This document shows positions 1-6,723 of a stretch of DNA of 34,847 nt, piece after piece. The number at the start of each line of letters is the position of its first letter. Positions within the stretch are counted from its first letter, which is position 1. Position numbers and translations under genes: made by a program. Source of the DNA: Chlorobium sp. (GTDB lineage: Bacteria; Bacteroidota; Chlorobiia; Chlorobiales; Chlorobiaceae); contig NZ_JAIOZR010000023.1 in NCBI RefSeq assembly GCF_021740465.1, positions 1 to 34,847 of the forward strand. The letters run 5' to 3'. Below the pieces are notes generated by a model, which saw only the letters and a program-made list of their open reading frames with translations, was not told the origin of the DNA and made no database searches.

Positions 1-1
1 C

Positions 2-106
2 ATACCATGGGGACTCAAGTCCCAAGGCCATCTGAAAAAGGGTAAGGTCGTTCATGAGCGTACTGGTTACTGGCTTAGTTGGTTACACCACAATATACGC
101 TTCTGA
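2..106 (+). CDS. C-terminal end of an unidentified protein (partial)
   Basis: An open frame enters from the left edge and encodes about 34 residues before a TGA at 104-106. The peptide is basic and aromatic-rich (GHLKKGKVVHERTGYWLSWL, then HHNIRF at the end). It looks protein-like rather than random, but I do not recognise the family. The start lies outside the window. About 95 bases without a clear gene separate it from the RAYT gene. It could equally be a remnant left by rearrangement. Confidence 0.3.
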   Translation: MPWGLKSQGHLKKGKVVHERTGYWLSWLHHNIRF

Positions 107-201
107 TATCATCACCCACTTGAAACAGCGAGGAGCCTATTATTTCCTATTTTTTCTATGAAGAGTAGTTATTGCTCAAGAACCTGAAACGGAGAACAGC
201 G

Positions 202-789
202 ATGCCGAGAGGAGCGAGACTGGATGCGCCGGGGTCGTTGCATCATGTGATGGTTCGGGGTGTCGAGAGGACGGCGATTGTTTTTGATGATGAAGACCGT
301 CTGGATTTCCTGAACCGGATAGGCAAAGCTGCGGAGAAAACCGGAACGGTGATCTATGCCTGGGCGCAGATGAACAATCACGCGCATCTGCTGCTTCGGA
401 GTGGATCGGCAGGTTTGCCGACGTTCATGCGGAAAGTGCTGACGGGATATTCGGTATCGTTCAACAATCGTCATCATCGAACGGGACATCTGTTCCAGAA
501 CCGCTACAAATCGATACTCTGCGAAGAGGAACCCTATTTCATCAAGCTGGTCAGTTATATCCATCTGAATCCCTTGAGGGCAGGATTGGTCACTTCACTG
601 GAAGAGCTGGAGCGATATCCGAAGAGGCTCAGGGACGTTGATCCGTTGCCAAAAAATCTCATCTTGAACAACATAGTGATGTGCTGGAATAACGTGTCGA
701 GCGTACTTGAGGAGGCAAGAAATTGCGGTAAGCAACAATTGATTTGCTCTCTCTTAGCGACAGTCATGCTATTGGCAAAGAACCCATAA
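202..789 (+). CDS. REP-associated tyrosine transposase (RAYT, Y1_Tnp), degenerate C-terminus
   Basis: Y1-type single-strand DNA transposase of the RAYT group, whose members act on dispersed palindromic REP-like sequences. The N-terminus MPRGARLDAPGSLHHVMVRG is typical. The HUH metal-binding pair is H60/H62 in QMNNHAHLLLRSG, and the likely catalytic tyrosine is Y119 in LVSYIHLNPLRAG. The ATG at 202 is preferred over an upstream in-frame start at 172 because the family sequence begins there. Homology stops soon after residue 135 (LEELERYP). The expected C-terminal part, normally tens of residues longer with a HTH-like region, is replaced by an unrelated tail, so the protein is probably inactive or damaged. 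The hairpin repeats at 6.3-9.1 kb are possible relatives of its substrates, which is only inference. Confidence 0.8.
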   Translation: MPRGARLDAPGSLHHVMVRGVERTAIVFDDEDRLDFLNRIGKAAEKTGTVIYAWAQMNNHAHLLLRSGSAGLPTFMRKVLTGYSVSFNNRHHRTGHLFQNRYKSILCEEEPYFIKLVSYIHLNPLRAGLVTSLEELERYPKRLRDVDPLPKNLILNNIVMCWNNVSSVLEEARNCGKQQLICSLLATVMLLAKNP

Positions 790-800
790 GGGGAGAGCTG

Positions 801-893
801 TCAGGCTGAAAGCAGCGTGGCTGGATGCGCAGGGGGGAGCTTTGCTTCAGAAACGGAATAGCGCTCCAGCTGTTTGCGAAGTATGTCGATCAT
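801..893 (-). pseudogene. Truncated AbiEii toxin remnant
   Basis: The ATG at 893 overlaps the stop of the AbiEi gene in an ATGA arrangement, exactly where the nucleotidyltransferase toxin AbiEii would begin. The first residues, MIDILRKQLERYSVSEA, resemble AbiEii N-termini. After about 17 residues the homology ends, and the frame stops at 801-803, next to the degenerate RAYT end. The catalytic nucleotidyltransferase domain is absent. I infer deletion or replacement of the toxin body by rearrangement with the transposase region. Confidence 0.6.
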
Positions 894-1540
894 TGTTTCA
901 GTTCCCGTTGCATGGCAGAGATGCAGGTTTCCATGCGTTTATGCTGATAGACCGGACGCATCCGTTCAAGATCGTCTTTGTCAATGTAGGCGAGTTCGTG
1001 CTCATCGATGCGCATTCCTTCAGTCAGACTCCTGATGCCGGGATAATCAATCTTGCGCAGGCAGAACATGTCGAGTAAAGCTCGTAACGGCTGTGCCATT
1101 AGGCAGCTCTGTCCTGCAAGCGTATCCCAACCGACGCCTTCGAGAAACCAGCCCGTGTTCAGCGCTAACGGGTAATACCGAAATTGACCGAATTTCGGAA
1201 TGTCGAGAGTCTGGCGTCGTCGATGCGGCGTAACAGACATGGTGATTGGTGTCGATTCGGGAATCCACCCATGAAAACCGAGAGCTGTTTCCATTGAGAT
1301 ATACGATCCCGGCAGCAGTGCCTGGGCCAGCACAAAGGGATGCATTTTACCCTGCTTTACAGCCGAAGAGAGCAGGTAACGGCCGCGTTTCAGGCGCAGC
1401 AGTTCTCCACGATGCAGAGCGCGGTTAACCAGGTTGTAACGGCGTTGCGGCGTGCCATCGAGCAGACGAGATAACTGGGCTTCTGTGACAACACGCTCGC
1501 CCAGCCCGGCGTTGGTGATATGTTCGGTCAGTATTTCCAT
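890..1540 (-). CDS. abiEi: AbiEi-family antitoxin / transcriptional regulator (orphaned)
   Basis: This 216-residue protein resembles type IV antitoxins of the AbiE system. An N-terminal winged-helix domain covers about residues 10-60 (NRALHRGELLRLKRGRYLL). An AbiEi C-terminal domain follows (YISMETALGFHGWIPE, then the PLRALLDMF region). In this family AbiEi represses its own promoter and counteracts the nucleotidyltransferase AbiEii. The length is normal for the family. The partner gene should follow with a 4-bp overlap, and only its first few codons survive. The protein may persist as a regulator or as an anti-addiction factor against a homologous toxin elsewhere. The start at 1540 has a 7-bp inverted repeat 12 bp upstream. 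Confidence 0.75.
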   Translation of the reverse strand: MEILTEHITNAGLGERVVTEAQLSRLLDGTPQRRYNLVNRALHRGELLRLKRGRYLLSSAVKQGKMHPFVLAQALLPGSYISMETALGFHGWIPESTPITMSVTPHRRRQTLDIPKFGQFRYYPLALNTGWFLEGVGWDTLAGQSCLMAQPLRALLDMFCLRKIDYPGIRSLTEGMRIDEHELAYIDKDDLERMRPVYQHKRMETCISAMQRELKQ

Positions 1541-1551
1541 TAATGCGAGAT

Positions 1552-1570
1552 ACTTTCACTTTATGAAAGT
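1552..1570. promoter_or_regulatory. Inverted repeat, candidate AbiEi operator
   Basis: ACTTTCA (1552-1558) and TGAAAGT (1564-1570) form a perfect 7-bp inverted repeat with a 5-bp spacer, 12 bp upstream of the abiEi start. AbiEi proteins autoregulate through inverted repeats in their promoters, so this is a plausible operator. Function is inferred from position and symmetry only. Confidence 0.45.
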
Positions 1571-1717
1571 TACAAACATTTATTGGTGTGCCGAGTCAGA
1601 ACGGCTTCGCGACTCTTTAGCCTCAAAATCTCGTATTGAACCTGCGGATCAGTGTGCCGTCCCGACGGGGAGGAATGGAGATTCCAGAGTATGACCTGGA
1701 ACTTTGAATCGGGTTCG

Positions 1718-1733
1718 TTACGTTACATGTAAC
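1718..1733. promoter_or_regulatory. Palindrome upstream of mazEF, candidate operator
   Basis: The stretch TTACGTTACATGTAAC contains the perfect 12-bp palindrome GTTACATGTAAC (1722-1733), 25 bp before the antitoxin ATG at 1759. MazE-type antitoxins repress their own operons through palindromes at this position. The left half, TTACGTTAC, recurs upstream of the malic enzyme and OYE genes, so part of it may be a general promoter element instead. Confidence 0.4.
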
Positions 1734-1758
1734 CCAGTAAAGAAAATGGAGATCATGC

Positions 1759-1971
1759 ATGAAGGTTGTAACTGAAAGAGTAAAGCGGTACAGAGACAAG
1801 CTTCGGGAGCGAGGGTTGAGACCTGTACAGATATGGGTGGCAGATACGCGACGCCCGGGATTCGAACTGGAGTGTCGCCGTCAATCGGCGTTGCTCAAGT
1901 CGGATGCTCATGAAAAGGAGGTGCTTGAATTCCTTGAGCGGGCAGCAGATCGGGAAGGTTGGAAAGCATGA
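1759..1971 (+). CDS. MazE-like antitoxin (DUF3018 type)
   Basis: A 70-residue antitoxin of the MazE-like DUF3018 type. The N-terminal part (VKRYRDKLRERGLRPVQIWV) matches the short regulators that precede MazF toxins, and an acidic, Arg-containing C-terminal helix (VLEFLERAADREGW) would wrap the toxin. A GGAG lies about 7 bases before the ATG. The stop overlaps the next gene's ATG by 4 bp, indicating translational coupling. The expected role is to neutralise the downstream endoribonuclease and, with it, repress the operon. Confidence 0.8.
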   Translation: MKVVTERVKRYRDKLRERGLRPVQIWVADTRRPGFELECRRQSALLKSDAHEKEVLEFLERAADREGWKA

Positions 1972-2303
1972 AACGTGGATCGGTAGTAACGATCGCCTTG
2001 CAGGGCGATTACGGCAAACCTCGGCCTGCTTTAATTGTACAATCCGATTATTTTTCAGGACATCCGTCGGTAACCGTTTTACCGATTACCAGTGAGTTGC
2101 GTCAGACGCCGTTATTCAGAATTGATGTCGAGCCTGAATCCGGTAATGGATTGCGTAAGCGTTCCCAGATCATGGTCGATAAAATACAGACCGTTCCGGC
2201 TGAAAAAATCGGCAAAGCCATCGGTATTCTTGACGAAGCAACCATGATGGAAGTCAACAGGGCGCTTGCGCTTTGGTCAGGATTTGCCGGTAATCCAGGG
2301 TGA
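1968..2303 (+). CDS. mazF: MazF/PemK-family mRNA interferase toxin
   Basis: A 111-residue MazF-type toxin, an endoribonuclease that cleaves mRNA at short sequences when free of antitoxin. The N-terminus MKRGSVVTIALQGDYGKPRP matches the family (RG...GKxRPALIVQ), followed by VTVLPITSEL, SQIMVDKIQTVP and a C-terminal helix (EVNRALALWSGF). The ATG at 1968 is chosen over one at 1959 because it overlaps the antitoxin stop (ATGA) and matches family starts. The gene looks complete. It is the first of two MazF-type toxins in the window, and the two are only distantly alike. Confidence 0.88.
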   Translation: MKRGSVVTIALQGDYGKPRPALIVQSDYFSGHPSVTVLPITSELRQTPLFRIDVEPESGNGLRKRSQIMVDKIQTVPAEKIGKAIGILDEATMMEVNRALALWSGFAGNPG

Positions 2304-2441
2304 ATCGACCGGTAGCAACGTGTGAGGGGGACTTGAGGACGTCCATCCGGACGTGAAAATAGTCCCGTAAAACATTTATCCCTAATATATTGAGCGCTTG
2401 AGAATGCAATGCTGCAGGTAAAGCCGGGCGAGCAAGCATCG

Positions 2442-2741
2442 CTACAGGTAATCGTCTTCGCGCTGGTGGCGGACGGCAAGAATGGTGATGGTGTGGCTGT
2501 TCTCGATCTCGAAAAGCGCTACATAACCCGACTTGCCGAAGGGGATCAGCAGTTCGCGGAGGAATGGGGTATGGGGAGCAGCTTTCCTGCAACTGAAGGG
2601 GAACTCCCGAAGAAATGCCATGCCTCTTTCAATGGCTTCGAGCGCATTCTCTGCAGCCTTCAGATCGTTTTCAGGCAGGAACGCATAAAGGTGGACGATA
2701 TCCTCTCTGGCTTCGGGAGTGAACCGTACCCTGAATGTCAT
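2442..2741 (-). CDS. RelE/ParE-family toxin
   Basis: A 99-residue ParE/RelE-fold toxin. It starts MTFRVRFTPEAREDIVHLYA, typical of ParE, where two N-terminal helices follow the first strand. A basic core (FPFSCRKAAP, FLRELLIPFGKSGYVALFEI) and a final strand with AVRHQREDDYL complete the fold. The ATG at 2741 is chosen over a longer frame because it overlaps the upstream antitoxin stop by 4 bp and matches family length. ParE members poison DNA gyrase, whereas RelE members cleave mRNA on the ribosome; the sequence alone does not decide between them. Confidence 0.82.
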   Translation of the reverse strand: MTFRVRFTPEAREDIVHLYAFLPENDLKAAENALEAIERGMAFLREFPFSCRKAAPHTPFLRELLIPFGKSGYVALFEIENSHTITILAVRHQREDDYL

Positions 2742-3007
2742 GCCGATCGCTTTCCGGCTTTTTCGTGCATGCCCCTGAGTTCCCCGATCACGCTTTCTGC
2801 ATCGATATACGAGTTCGATTGTCGTGCACGATCCCGCGAAGCCAGACCCCGGTCTATGAACTCTTTTTGGTTCAACCACCGTTCAATGTTGGCTCGCAGC
2901 GAAGATTCGATGAAGGTAGAGAGGGTTTCGCCCTCCTGAAGCACCGCTTCGACGGCTTTGCGAAGTTCCGGCTCGACGCGGAGCGACGGGAGTGATGCGC
3001 TTTTCAT
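2738..3007 (-). CDS. Ribbon-helix-helix-type antitoxin of the ParE pair
   Basis: An 89-residue antitoxin preceding the ParE-like toxin and overlapping it by 4 bp. The N-terminal strand and helices (ASLPSLRVEPELRKAVEAVL, then TLSTFIESSLRANIE) fit an RHH DNA-binding domain. The charged C-terminus (FIDRGLASRDRARQ) fits toxin binding. The ATG at 3007 is preferred to an in-frame start at 3067 because the RHH fold begins there and the intervening DNA holds a palindrome better suited to an operator. Confidence 0.75.
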   Translation of the reverse strand: MKSASLPSLRVEPELRKAVEAVLQEGETLSTFIESSLRANIERWLNQKEFIDRGLASRDRARQSNSYIDAESVIGELRGMHEKAGKRSA

Positions 3008-3027
3008 GGTGTATGTCCGGTTATGCG

Positions 3028-3039
3028 TTGCATATGCAA
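3028..3039. promoter_or_regulatory. Palindrome upstream of the RHH/ParE operon
   Basis: TTGCATATGCAA is a perfect 12-bp palindrome lying 20 bp upstream of the antitoxin start at 3007. A further GCAAT follows at once, giving a partial repeat of the half-site. RHH antitoxins bind such short palindromes. A TATATT-like -10 on the minus strand is adjacent, near 3042-3047. Confidence 0.4.
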
Positions 3040-3124
3040 TGCAATATAGCGGCTTCTCAAGATTCATGCAACATGGATGAAATACCTGTACAGAACAGGT
3101 TGAAGGCAGTGAGCAGTGGGAGGC

Positions 3125-3367
3125 CTATGCGGCTTTAACCTGTTTCAATCCATGAGCCAGGGTATCAGCGCTCAAATCCTGCTCGTTCGGCCAGACGATA
3201 CCGCAGAAAAAAGGCTTTACCTGCTTGAAGTATGACAGGTCCTGTAATTGTGTGAATACCCCTTTCTCCAGATAGGGCTTTACGTCGAAAATTCCGGATC
3301 GTCCATCGGACAATTCAACGAATAATGTATAGTCATCATTTGCAATGACATTTTTAACCTTCAGCAT
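3125..3367 (-). CDS. DUF2442-domain protein
   Basis: An 80-residue protein of the DUF2442 type (MLKVKNVIANDDYTLFVELS, then GRSGIFDVKPYL and FCGIVWPNEQDLSADTLAH). The family is widespread in TA-rich regions and is regularly paired with DUF4160 genes, as here with a 3-bp gap. A TA-like role has been suggested from this pairing; the biochemical function is not established to my knowledge. The protein is complete and of usual length. Confidence 0.75.
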   Translation of the reverse strand: MLKVKNVIANDDYTLFVELSDGRSGIFDVKPYLEKGVFTQLQDLSYFKQVKPFFCGIVWPNEQDLSADTLAHGLKQVKAA

Positions 3368-3370
3368 GCT

Positions 3371-3640
3371 TTACCTCAGTGGTTCGATTTTAAATGGCTG
3401 CTGACCTTCAACGGCAAGTTTCCAGTCAGCCATCAATTCTTCCTGATGAATTTCAATCCAGGCGGTTATCAGTTTGAGTTTATTGCCCGGAATTTCGCCA
3501 GACAATACATTGCCCTCCGGTATTGAGATAATTGCTTCATATTCAGCATAATTGGCATGAATATGCGGCTTTGCATGTTCCCTGGTATCGAAATAATACA
3601 TGTAAATGATTATTCCAAAAAACATTGAAATGGTTGGCAT
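3371..3640 (-). CDS. DUF4160-domain protein
   Basis: An 89-residue DUF4160 protein. The family signature HAKPHIHANYAEYEAIISI is clear, followed by the C-terminal helix TAWIEIHQEELMADWKLA. The ATG at 3640 (MPTISMFFGIIIYMYYFD) is chosen over one at 3664 because family members start this way. It is the upstream gene of a two-gene unit with DUF2442. An AT-rich minus-strand promoter-like stretch with TATATT lies near 3685-3690. The pair is a putative TA module by context only. Confidence 0.75.
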   Translation of the reverse strand: MPTISMFFGIIIYMYYFDTREHAKPHIHANYAEYEAIISIPEGNVLSGEIPGNKLKLITAWIEIHQEELMADWKLAVEGQQPFKIEPLR

Positions 3641-3664
3641 GATGGTATCAGTCCACGTGTTCAA

Positions 3665-3947
3665 CGTTCTGCTACTGGTTAAAATATAACTTTTTTCTTT
3701 TTGCCTTTACAAACGGGGGTTTGATGTCGTCGGCTTTCTCTGGCTCAGGGACGTCCGGGGGTCGGGGACGGTGTTTACTTTGATTACGTATTCGAACTGA
3801 GGTGGGTTGAACCTCATGCACAAGGTTACCTGGGCGATGATGTTTCTGCAAAAAAGCCTGAAAGCAGAGGCCCAGGCGGAGAGGGATCTGTTTCGCGTTC
3901 AGCTTCGGGCTTGCAGCACGGTATTTTGCCGGAAACGGGGAGTTGTG
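3665..3947. other. Intergenic region with RAYT-like remnants
   Basis: No gene is supported here. It contains GGGGGTCGGGGACGG near 3753-3767, closely resembling GGAGTCGGGGACGG near 5515-5528, and a 6-bp inverted repeat TGAGGT/ACCTCA at 3798-3816. The CGGGGACGG-type sequence resembles debris often left beside RAYT-type transposases in bacterial genomes, so I read it as old insertion residue. Confidence 0.3.
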
Positions 3948-4355
3948 TCAGGCTGACAGGAATTTCTTCAGGAACATGTCGGGGGTGATGATCGGAATGC
4001 CGTTCCATTCGGCAAGATCCAGAAGATGTGAGTCGCCGGAGATAATGGCGTCAGCCTTGGCTGCACCAGCGGCTTCGAGGACACGGTTATCGTCCGGATC
4101 GGCGGTAATCACCGCTATGAGGATTTCAGGTTTTACGACCGAAAAAGTCTCCCTGAATAACCGGATGATTCCGTGAACCTGTTCTTCACTCAAGCCGAAT
4201 TTCGGGCGTTGCAGAACATCTTCGATTTCCCTGAGCAGGGGCGGCGATGTGAAGTTGGTGATTTTACCGGAAGAGCAGTGACGCAACAAATCCCCTGGTT
4301 TTCCCCCGAACAGTATGCCCGGGACAAGTACATTCGTGTCGCAGACGATCCTCAT
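3948..4355 (-). CDS. PIN-domain toxin (VapC-like RNase)
   Basis: A 135-residue PIN-domain protein of the single-domain toxin group. The acidic metal-binding residues are visible: D6 in VCDTNVLVPG, E43/E45 in LLREIEDVL, D88/D89 in ADPDDNRVLEAA, and D108 in IISGDSHLL. The family cleaves RNA using Mg2+ or Mn2+. Its ATG overlaps the stop of the upstream RHH antitoxin by 4 bp. All catalytic acids are present, so the toxin looks intact. The RNA target cannot be read from the sequence. Confidence 0.88.
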   Translation of the reverse strand: MRIVCDTNVLVPGILFGGKPGDLLRHCSSGKITNFTSPPLLREIEDVLQRPKFGLSEEQVHGIIRLFRETFSVVKPEILIAVITADPDDNRVLEAAGAAKADAIISGDSHLLDLAEWNGIPIITPDMFLKKFLSA

Positions 4356-4621
4356 CGGCTTTCAGCCCTGTTCCTGCGAGCTGCCAGGATCTCTTCCTCG
4401 ACATCCTTCAGGTTCAGTTGTTTTTTTTCCGTCATCCGGTCACCAAGCATGAACAGCTCTTCCCATTGCCGCTGGCGTTGAATGTAGAGCCGTGCGGCTT
4501 CACGCAGAAGCTCGGAACGGCTGCGATGCTCCTTTTTGGCGGTTTTGTCGATTTCCTTCAACAACGATTCCTGAAAGGAGATGTTGACGGTGATGGTGCT
4601 CATGGATGGTTGTTTTGGCAT
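4352..4621 (-). CDS. CopG/RHH antitoxin of the PIN toxin
   Basis: An antitoxin of about 89 residues. The RHH domain is obvious: strand TITVNISFQESLLKEIDKTA, then SRSELLREAARLYIQRQRQW. A charged C-terminal region follows (NLKDVEEEILAARRNRAESR) to bind the PIN toxin. Two starts are possible, 4621 and 4603; the upstream one has a weak GGA just before it and the other has no ribosome site, so I favour 4621. The 4-bp overlap with the toxin gene indicates coupling. A perfect inverted repeat lies 18 bp upstream. Confidence 0.82.
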   Translation of the reverse strand: MPKQPSMSTITVNISFQESLLKEIDKTAKKEHRSRSELLREAARLYIQRQRQWEELFMLGDRMTEKKQLNLKDVEEEILAARRNRAESR

Positions 4622-4639
4622 TGTCCGTTTGCCTGAAAT

Positions 4640-4654
4640 ATACAAGCTTTGTAT
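4640..4654. promoter_or_regulatory. Inverted repeat upstream of the RHH/PIN operon
   Basis: ATACAA-GCT-TTGTAT is a perfect 6-bp inverted repeat with a 3-bp centre, 18 bp upstream of the antitoxin start. The size and position suit an RHH antitoxin operator overlapping the promoter. Assigned by symmetry and location only. Confidence 0.45.
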
Positions 4655-4837
4655 GGAACAACCATGTTCTCCCGGTGAAGGTTCCGGGTTACAGGAACAG
4701 CTCCGTTGATGTTGATCCGTTGCTAAAAATTCTACTATCAAGTCAGCTATAGATAATGTTCCGTCTCAACGTGGCGGGATGGTGCTTCCAGGGTGAAGCC
4801 ATGCCGTTTTTGCCTGGATAGTATGGGAAAGTCTGGA

Positions 4838-5176
4838 TTATGTTCCGATAATCTCATTGAGGCCTTCGATAACCCGAATCAGCTCTTCGGCAGAAAGCCT
4901 TCCGATTCTGCTTCCGATCCGTTCTGTTGACAGGGTTCTGATCTGGCTGATTTTAACCCATGATTTTTTCGGAAGAGCAGCTGATTCAATTGGCATGGTA
5001 AGCGGAAAACCCGCTTTTTGCGGCTGGCTTGTCAACGCGATTGCAATAACCGTCCCTGATCGGTCATTAAACACGTCATGGCTTACCACCAGAACAGGTC
5101 GGAGGCCGGATTGCTCATTTCCTCGCGTCGGGTTGAGGTCGGCCCATCGGATATCACCCCTCAGTATTCCGGCCAT
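4838..5176 (-). CDS. MazF/PemK-family toxin (second copy type)
   Basis: A 112-residue MazF-like endoribonuclease. It starts MAGILRGDIRWADLNPTRGN and continues EQSGLRPVLVVSHDVFNDRS, the classic MazF sequence with the G-x-RPVLVVS strand. VIAIALTSQ and SWVKISQIRTLSTERI supply the rest of the SH3-like barrel. A GGAGAG lies about 8 bases before the ATG, inside the antitoxin gene; the two genes overlap by 16 bp. It looks complete. It is only remotely similar to the MazF at 1968, so the two modules probably arrived separately. Confidence 0.9.
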   Translation of the reverse strand: MAGILRGDIRWADLNPTRGNEQSGLRPVLVVSHDVFNDRSGTVIAIALTSQPQKAGFPLTMPIESAALPKKSWVKISQIRTLSTERIGSRIGRLSAEELIRVIEGLNEIIGT

Positions 5177-5403
5177 GCGTCAATCTCTCCGTTCATACTC
5201 TCTTCCGCGAGTTGGCGCTCTTCGACAGCATCAAGTTTTGCGCATTCTTCGGCCAGTCTGCTGTGCTCGATGCGTTCGATTTTTTCATAGAGCGCTTCCT
5301 GTATTGCCTGACTGCGATTGGCAAAAACCTTTGCATTGACAAGCCGGTCAATTTTTATGATGGTCGCGGCATCAATGGTTACGGCAACTTTTGTTTTTCC
5401 CAT
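5161..5403 (-). CDS. RHH antitoxin of the second MazF
   Basis: An 80-residue antitoxin with an N-terminal RHH domain (MGKTKVAVTIDAATIIKIDR, then ANRSQAIQEALYEKI) and a Glu-rich C-terminal tail (RLAEECAKLDAVEERQLAEE) suited to binding the basic toxin. An AGGAGAG ribosome site precedes the ATG. Direct repeats 20-40 bp upstream look like operator half-sites. The antitoxin is RHH rather than AbrB-fold, a common pairing with MazF outside enterobacteria. Confidence 0.82.
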   Translation of the reverse strand: MGKTKVAVTIDAATIIKIDRLVNAKVFANRSQAIQEALYEKIERIEHSRLAEECAKLDAVEERQLAEESMNGEIDAWPEY

Positions 5404-5423
5404 CTGCTCTCCTCATTGCATGA

Positions 5424-5444
5424 TTATCATACTTTTTATCATAC
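5424..5444. promoter_or_regulatory. Direct-repeat operator candidate upstream of RHH/MazF
   Basis: TTATCATAC occurs at 5424-5432 and again at 5436-5444, a 9-bp exact direct repeat with a 12-bp period, about 20 bp upstream of the antitoxin start at 5403. RHH dimers commonly bind tandem half-sites with about one helical turn between them. Confidence 0.45.
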
Positions 5445-5576
5445 CAATTCCTTTTGATTAAAACAACGCTCGAGCATCATTTTTCTTTGGAAAGCTGCAG
5501 TCACTGAGCACTTGGGAGTCGGGGACGGTCGTGAGTGAGATCCTTTTGGAAAAGCAGAACGTGTCTTGTATTATCA

Positions 5577-5595
5577 GGTAATACCGGGTAATACC
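5577..5595. promoter_or_regulatory. Tandem palindromes, candidate operator of RHH/ParE
   Basis: GGTAATACC, itself palindromic around the central A, occurs at 5577-5585 and 5587-5595, exactly 10 bp apart and about 30 bp before the likely GTG start at 5625. This is a textbook layout for two RHH dimers side by side on the helix. Confidence 0.5.
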
Positions 5596-5624
5596 ATGAA
5601 GTTTCGATGAAAAAGGAGGTGCGT

Positions 5625-5909
5625 GTGAGTCCAGGCGCAAAAAAAAAGGAATCGCGCGAGCAGGTCAGTTTTAAAATGCCTGCCACAATGAAAATGCGCG
5701 TTGATCGTCTTGCTGAGGCTACCAGACGATCCAGGTCTTTCGTGATAGAAGAGGCTATCGAGCACTACCTCACCATGAATGAATGGCAGGTGCAGAGCAT
5801 TAATGCGGGTTTGAGCGACCTCGACAAGGGGCGGACAGTTTCGCAGGAGGAGATGGAAAAACTCTGGGATGAAAAGCCTGCTGAAAGTCAGGTGGACACA
5901 GACCGCTAA
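5625..5909 (+). CDS. RHH antitoxin of the second ParE
   Basis: A 94-residue antitoxin. The RHH region is QVSFKMPATMKMRVDRLAEA followed by RSRSFVIEEAIEHYL; the C-terminus (LDKGRTVSQEEMEKLWDEKP) carries the toxin-binding motif seen in RelB/ParD relatives. An in-frame ATG exists at 5607, but the strong ribosome site AAGGAGG at 5613-5619 sits 5 bases before a GTG at 5625, and nothing similar precedes the ATG, so GTG is chosen. The gene overlaps the toxin by 41 bp. Confidence 0.8.
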   Translation: MSPGAKKKESREQVSFKMPATMKMRVDRLAEATRRSRSFVIEEAIEHYLTMNEWQVQSINAGLSDLDKGRTVSQEEMEKLWDEKPAESQVDTDR

Positions 5910-6180
5910 GCAGCGGCTGGAGGAGATCGAGGTGTATGTCTCTCACGACAACCCTGTCGCCGCAAGGAAGATCATTCGAGCCCTTATCGGAAAGACGGCC
6001 CTCAAACTCTCTCAATATCCGCAAATCGGAAGGAGCGGGCGTATTGACGGTACCCGTGAACTTGTTTTTCCCGACAATCCTTTCATCGTGATCTACACGG
6101 TTCGTCAGGATACCATAACGGTTTTGACGGTTTTTCATGCCGCACAGAAGTTTCCGGACGCAATCGGCATCGAGCATTAA
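5869..6180 (+). CDS. RelE/ParE-family toxin
   Basis: A 103-residue ParE-type toxin. LLKVRWTQTAKQRLEEIEVY opens the fold, VSHDNPVAARKIIRALI forms the second helix, and YPQIGRSGRIDGTRELVF with NPFIVIYTV and VLTVFHAAQKFP matches ParE closely. ParE toxins trap DNA gyrase. No strong ribosome site is seen at the ATG, as expected for a gene translated by coupling from the overlapping antitoxin. It appears intact. Confidence 0.87.
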   Translation: MKSLLKVRWTQTAKQRLEEIEVYVSHDNPVAARKIIRALIGKTALKLSQYPQIGRSGRIDGTRELVFPDNPFIVIYTVRQDTITVLTVFHAAQKFPDAIGIEH

Positions 6181-6269
6181 GCGCATCCTGTCGTTTCTTT
6201 TCCTGAAGCCGAGACGAGCGCATTGACGGGCTTTCCGGTCGCACTCTTTGAGGGGCTCACTTAAGCAAT

Positions 6270-6430
6270 CAGCCTTATCGCCGGGTTGCACCCGGACGTT
6301 ACCGATATGTCGCTCCTACGGAGCTAAGACCCATTTGGGGGGGAAGATTTCTTTTCCGGGGTTGGCACCCCGTGCTACCGATGTTTCGCCCCTGCGGGGC
6401 TGAAGATCAATAGTTGGGGCTGCGTCGTTT
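6270..6430. repeat. Two copies of the dispersed ~76-bp hairpin repeat
   Basis: Two units 76 bp apart (ACCGAT cores near 6300 and 6377). The first is a diverged form with hairpins CCGGGT-TGC-ACCCGG and GCTCC-TAC-GGAGC. The second is the common form with GGGGT-TGGC-ACCCC and GCCCC-TGC-GGGGC. The same two forms in the same order head the large array at 8.48-9.13 kb. No convincing protein lies here; open frames through the repeats are by-products. Confidence 0.8.
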
Positions 6431-6471
6431 TTTCCGTGTGGGAAGTCCTCTGGGACGTAGATGAAAATAGT

Positions 6472-6633
6472 AAGTAACCATAGCCTGCCCATGCACAAAA
6501 GGCAGGTTATGGTCGGATCTGCAAGGCGACGGAGAAAACGGAGCGGTTTGATTTTGATGAAAAGCTGCCGGCGCATCCTGACGTCTCTTTTCCTGAAACC
6601 GAAACGAGTGCGAGCAGTCGCACTCTTTGGCGG
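6472..6633. repeat. Long dispersed repeat, copy 1
   Basis: About 160 bp closely matching 8305-8469, including the shared stretch GGTCGGATCTGCAAGGCGAC (6511-6530) and a GCGCATCCTGACG segment. A third, partial copy of its right part lies at 6181-6250. In both full locations it adjoins the 76-bp hairpin repeats, so the whole block appears to have been duplicated. Confidence 0.7.
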
Positions 6634-6723
6634 TTAAGTGCCGGTTAACTATACCGATTGGGCGTTCTTGAGCCGGGACAGGGTCCTGTTGAGCGGGATT
6701 TATTTGGGGTTCCTGTTTGTTTT

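Noticed and set aside
2409-2939. 176-residue plus-strand ORF opposite the ParE/RHH pair
   Set aside because: The minus strand carries two recognisable, overlapping TA genes; the plus frame shows no family features.
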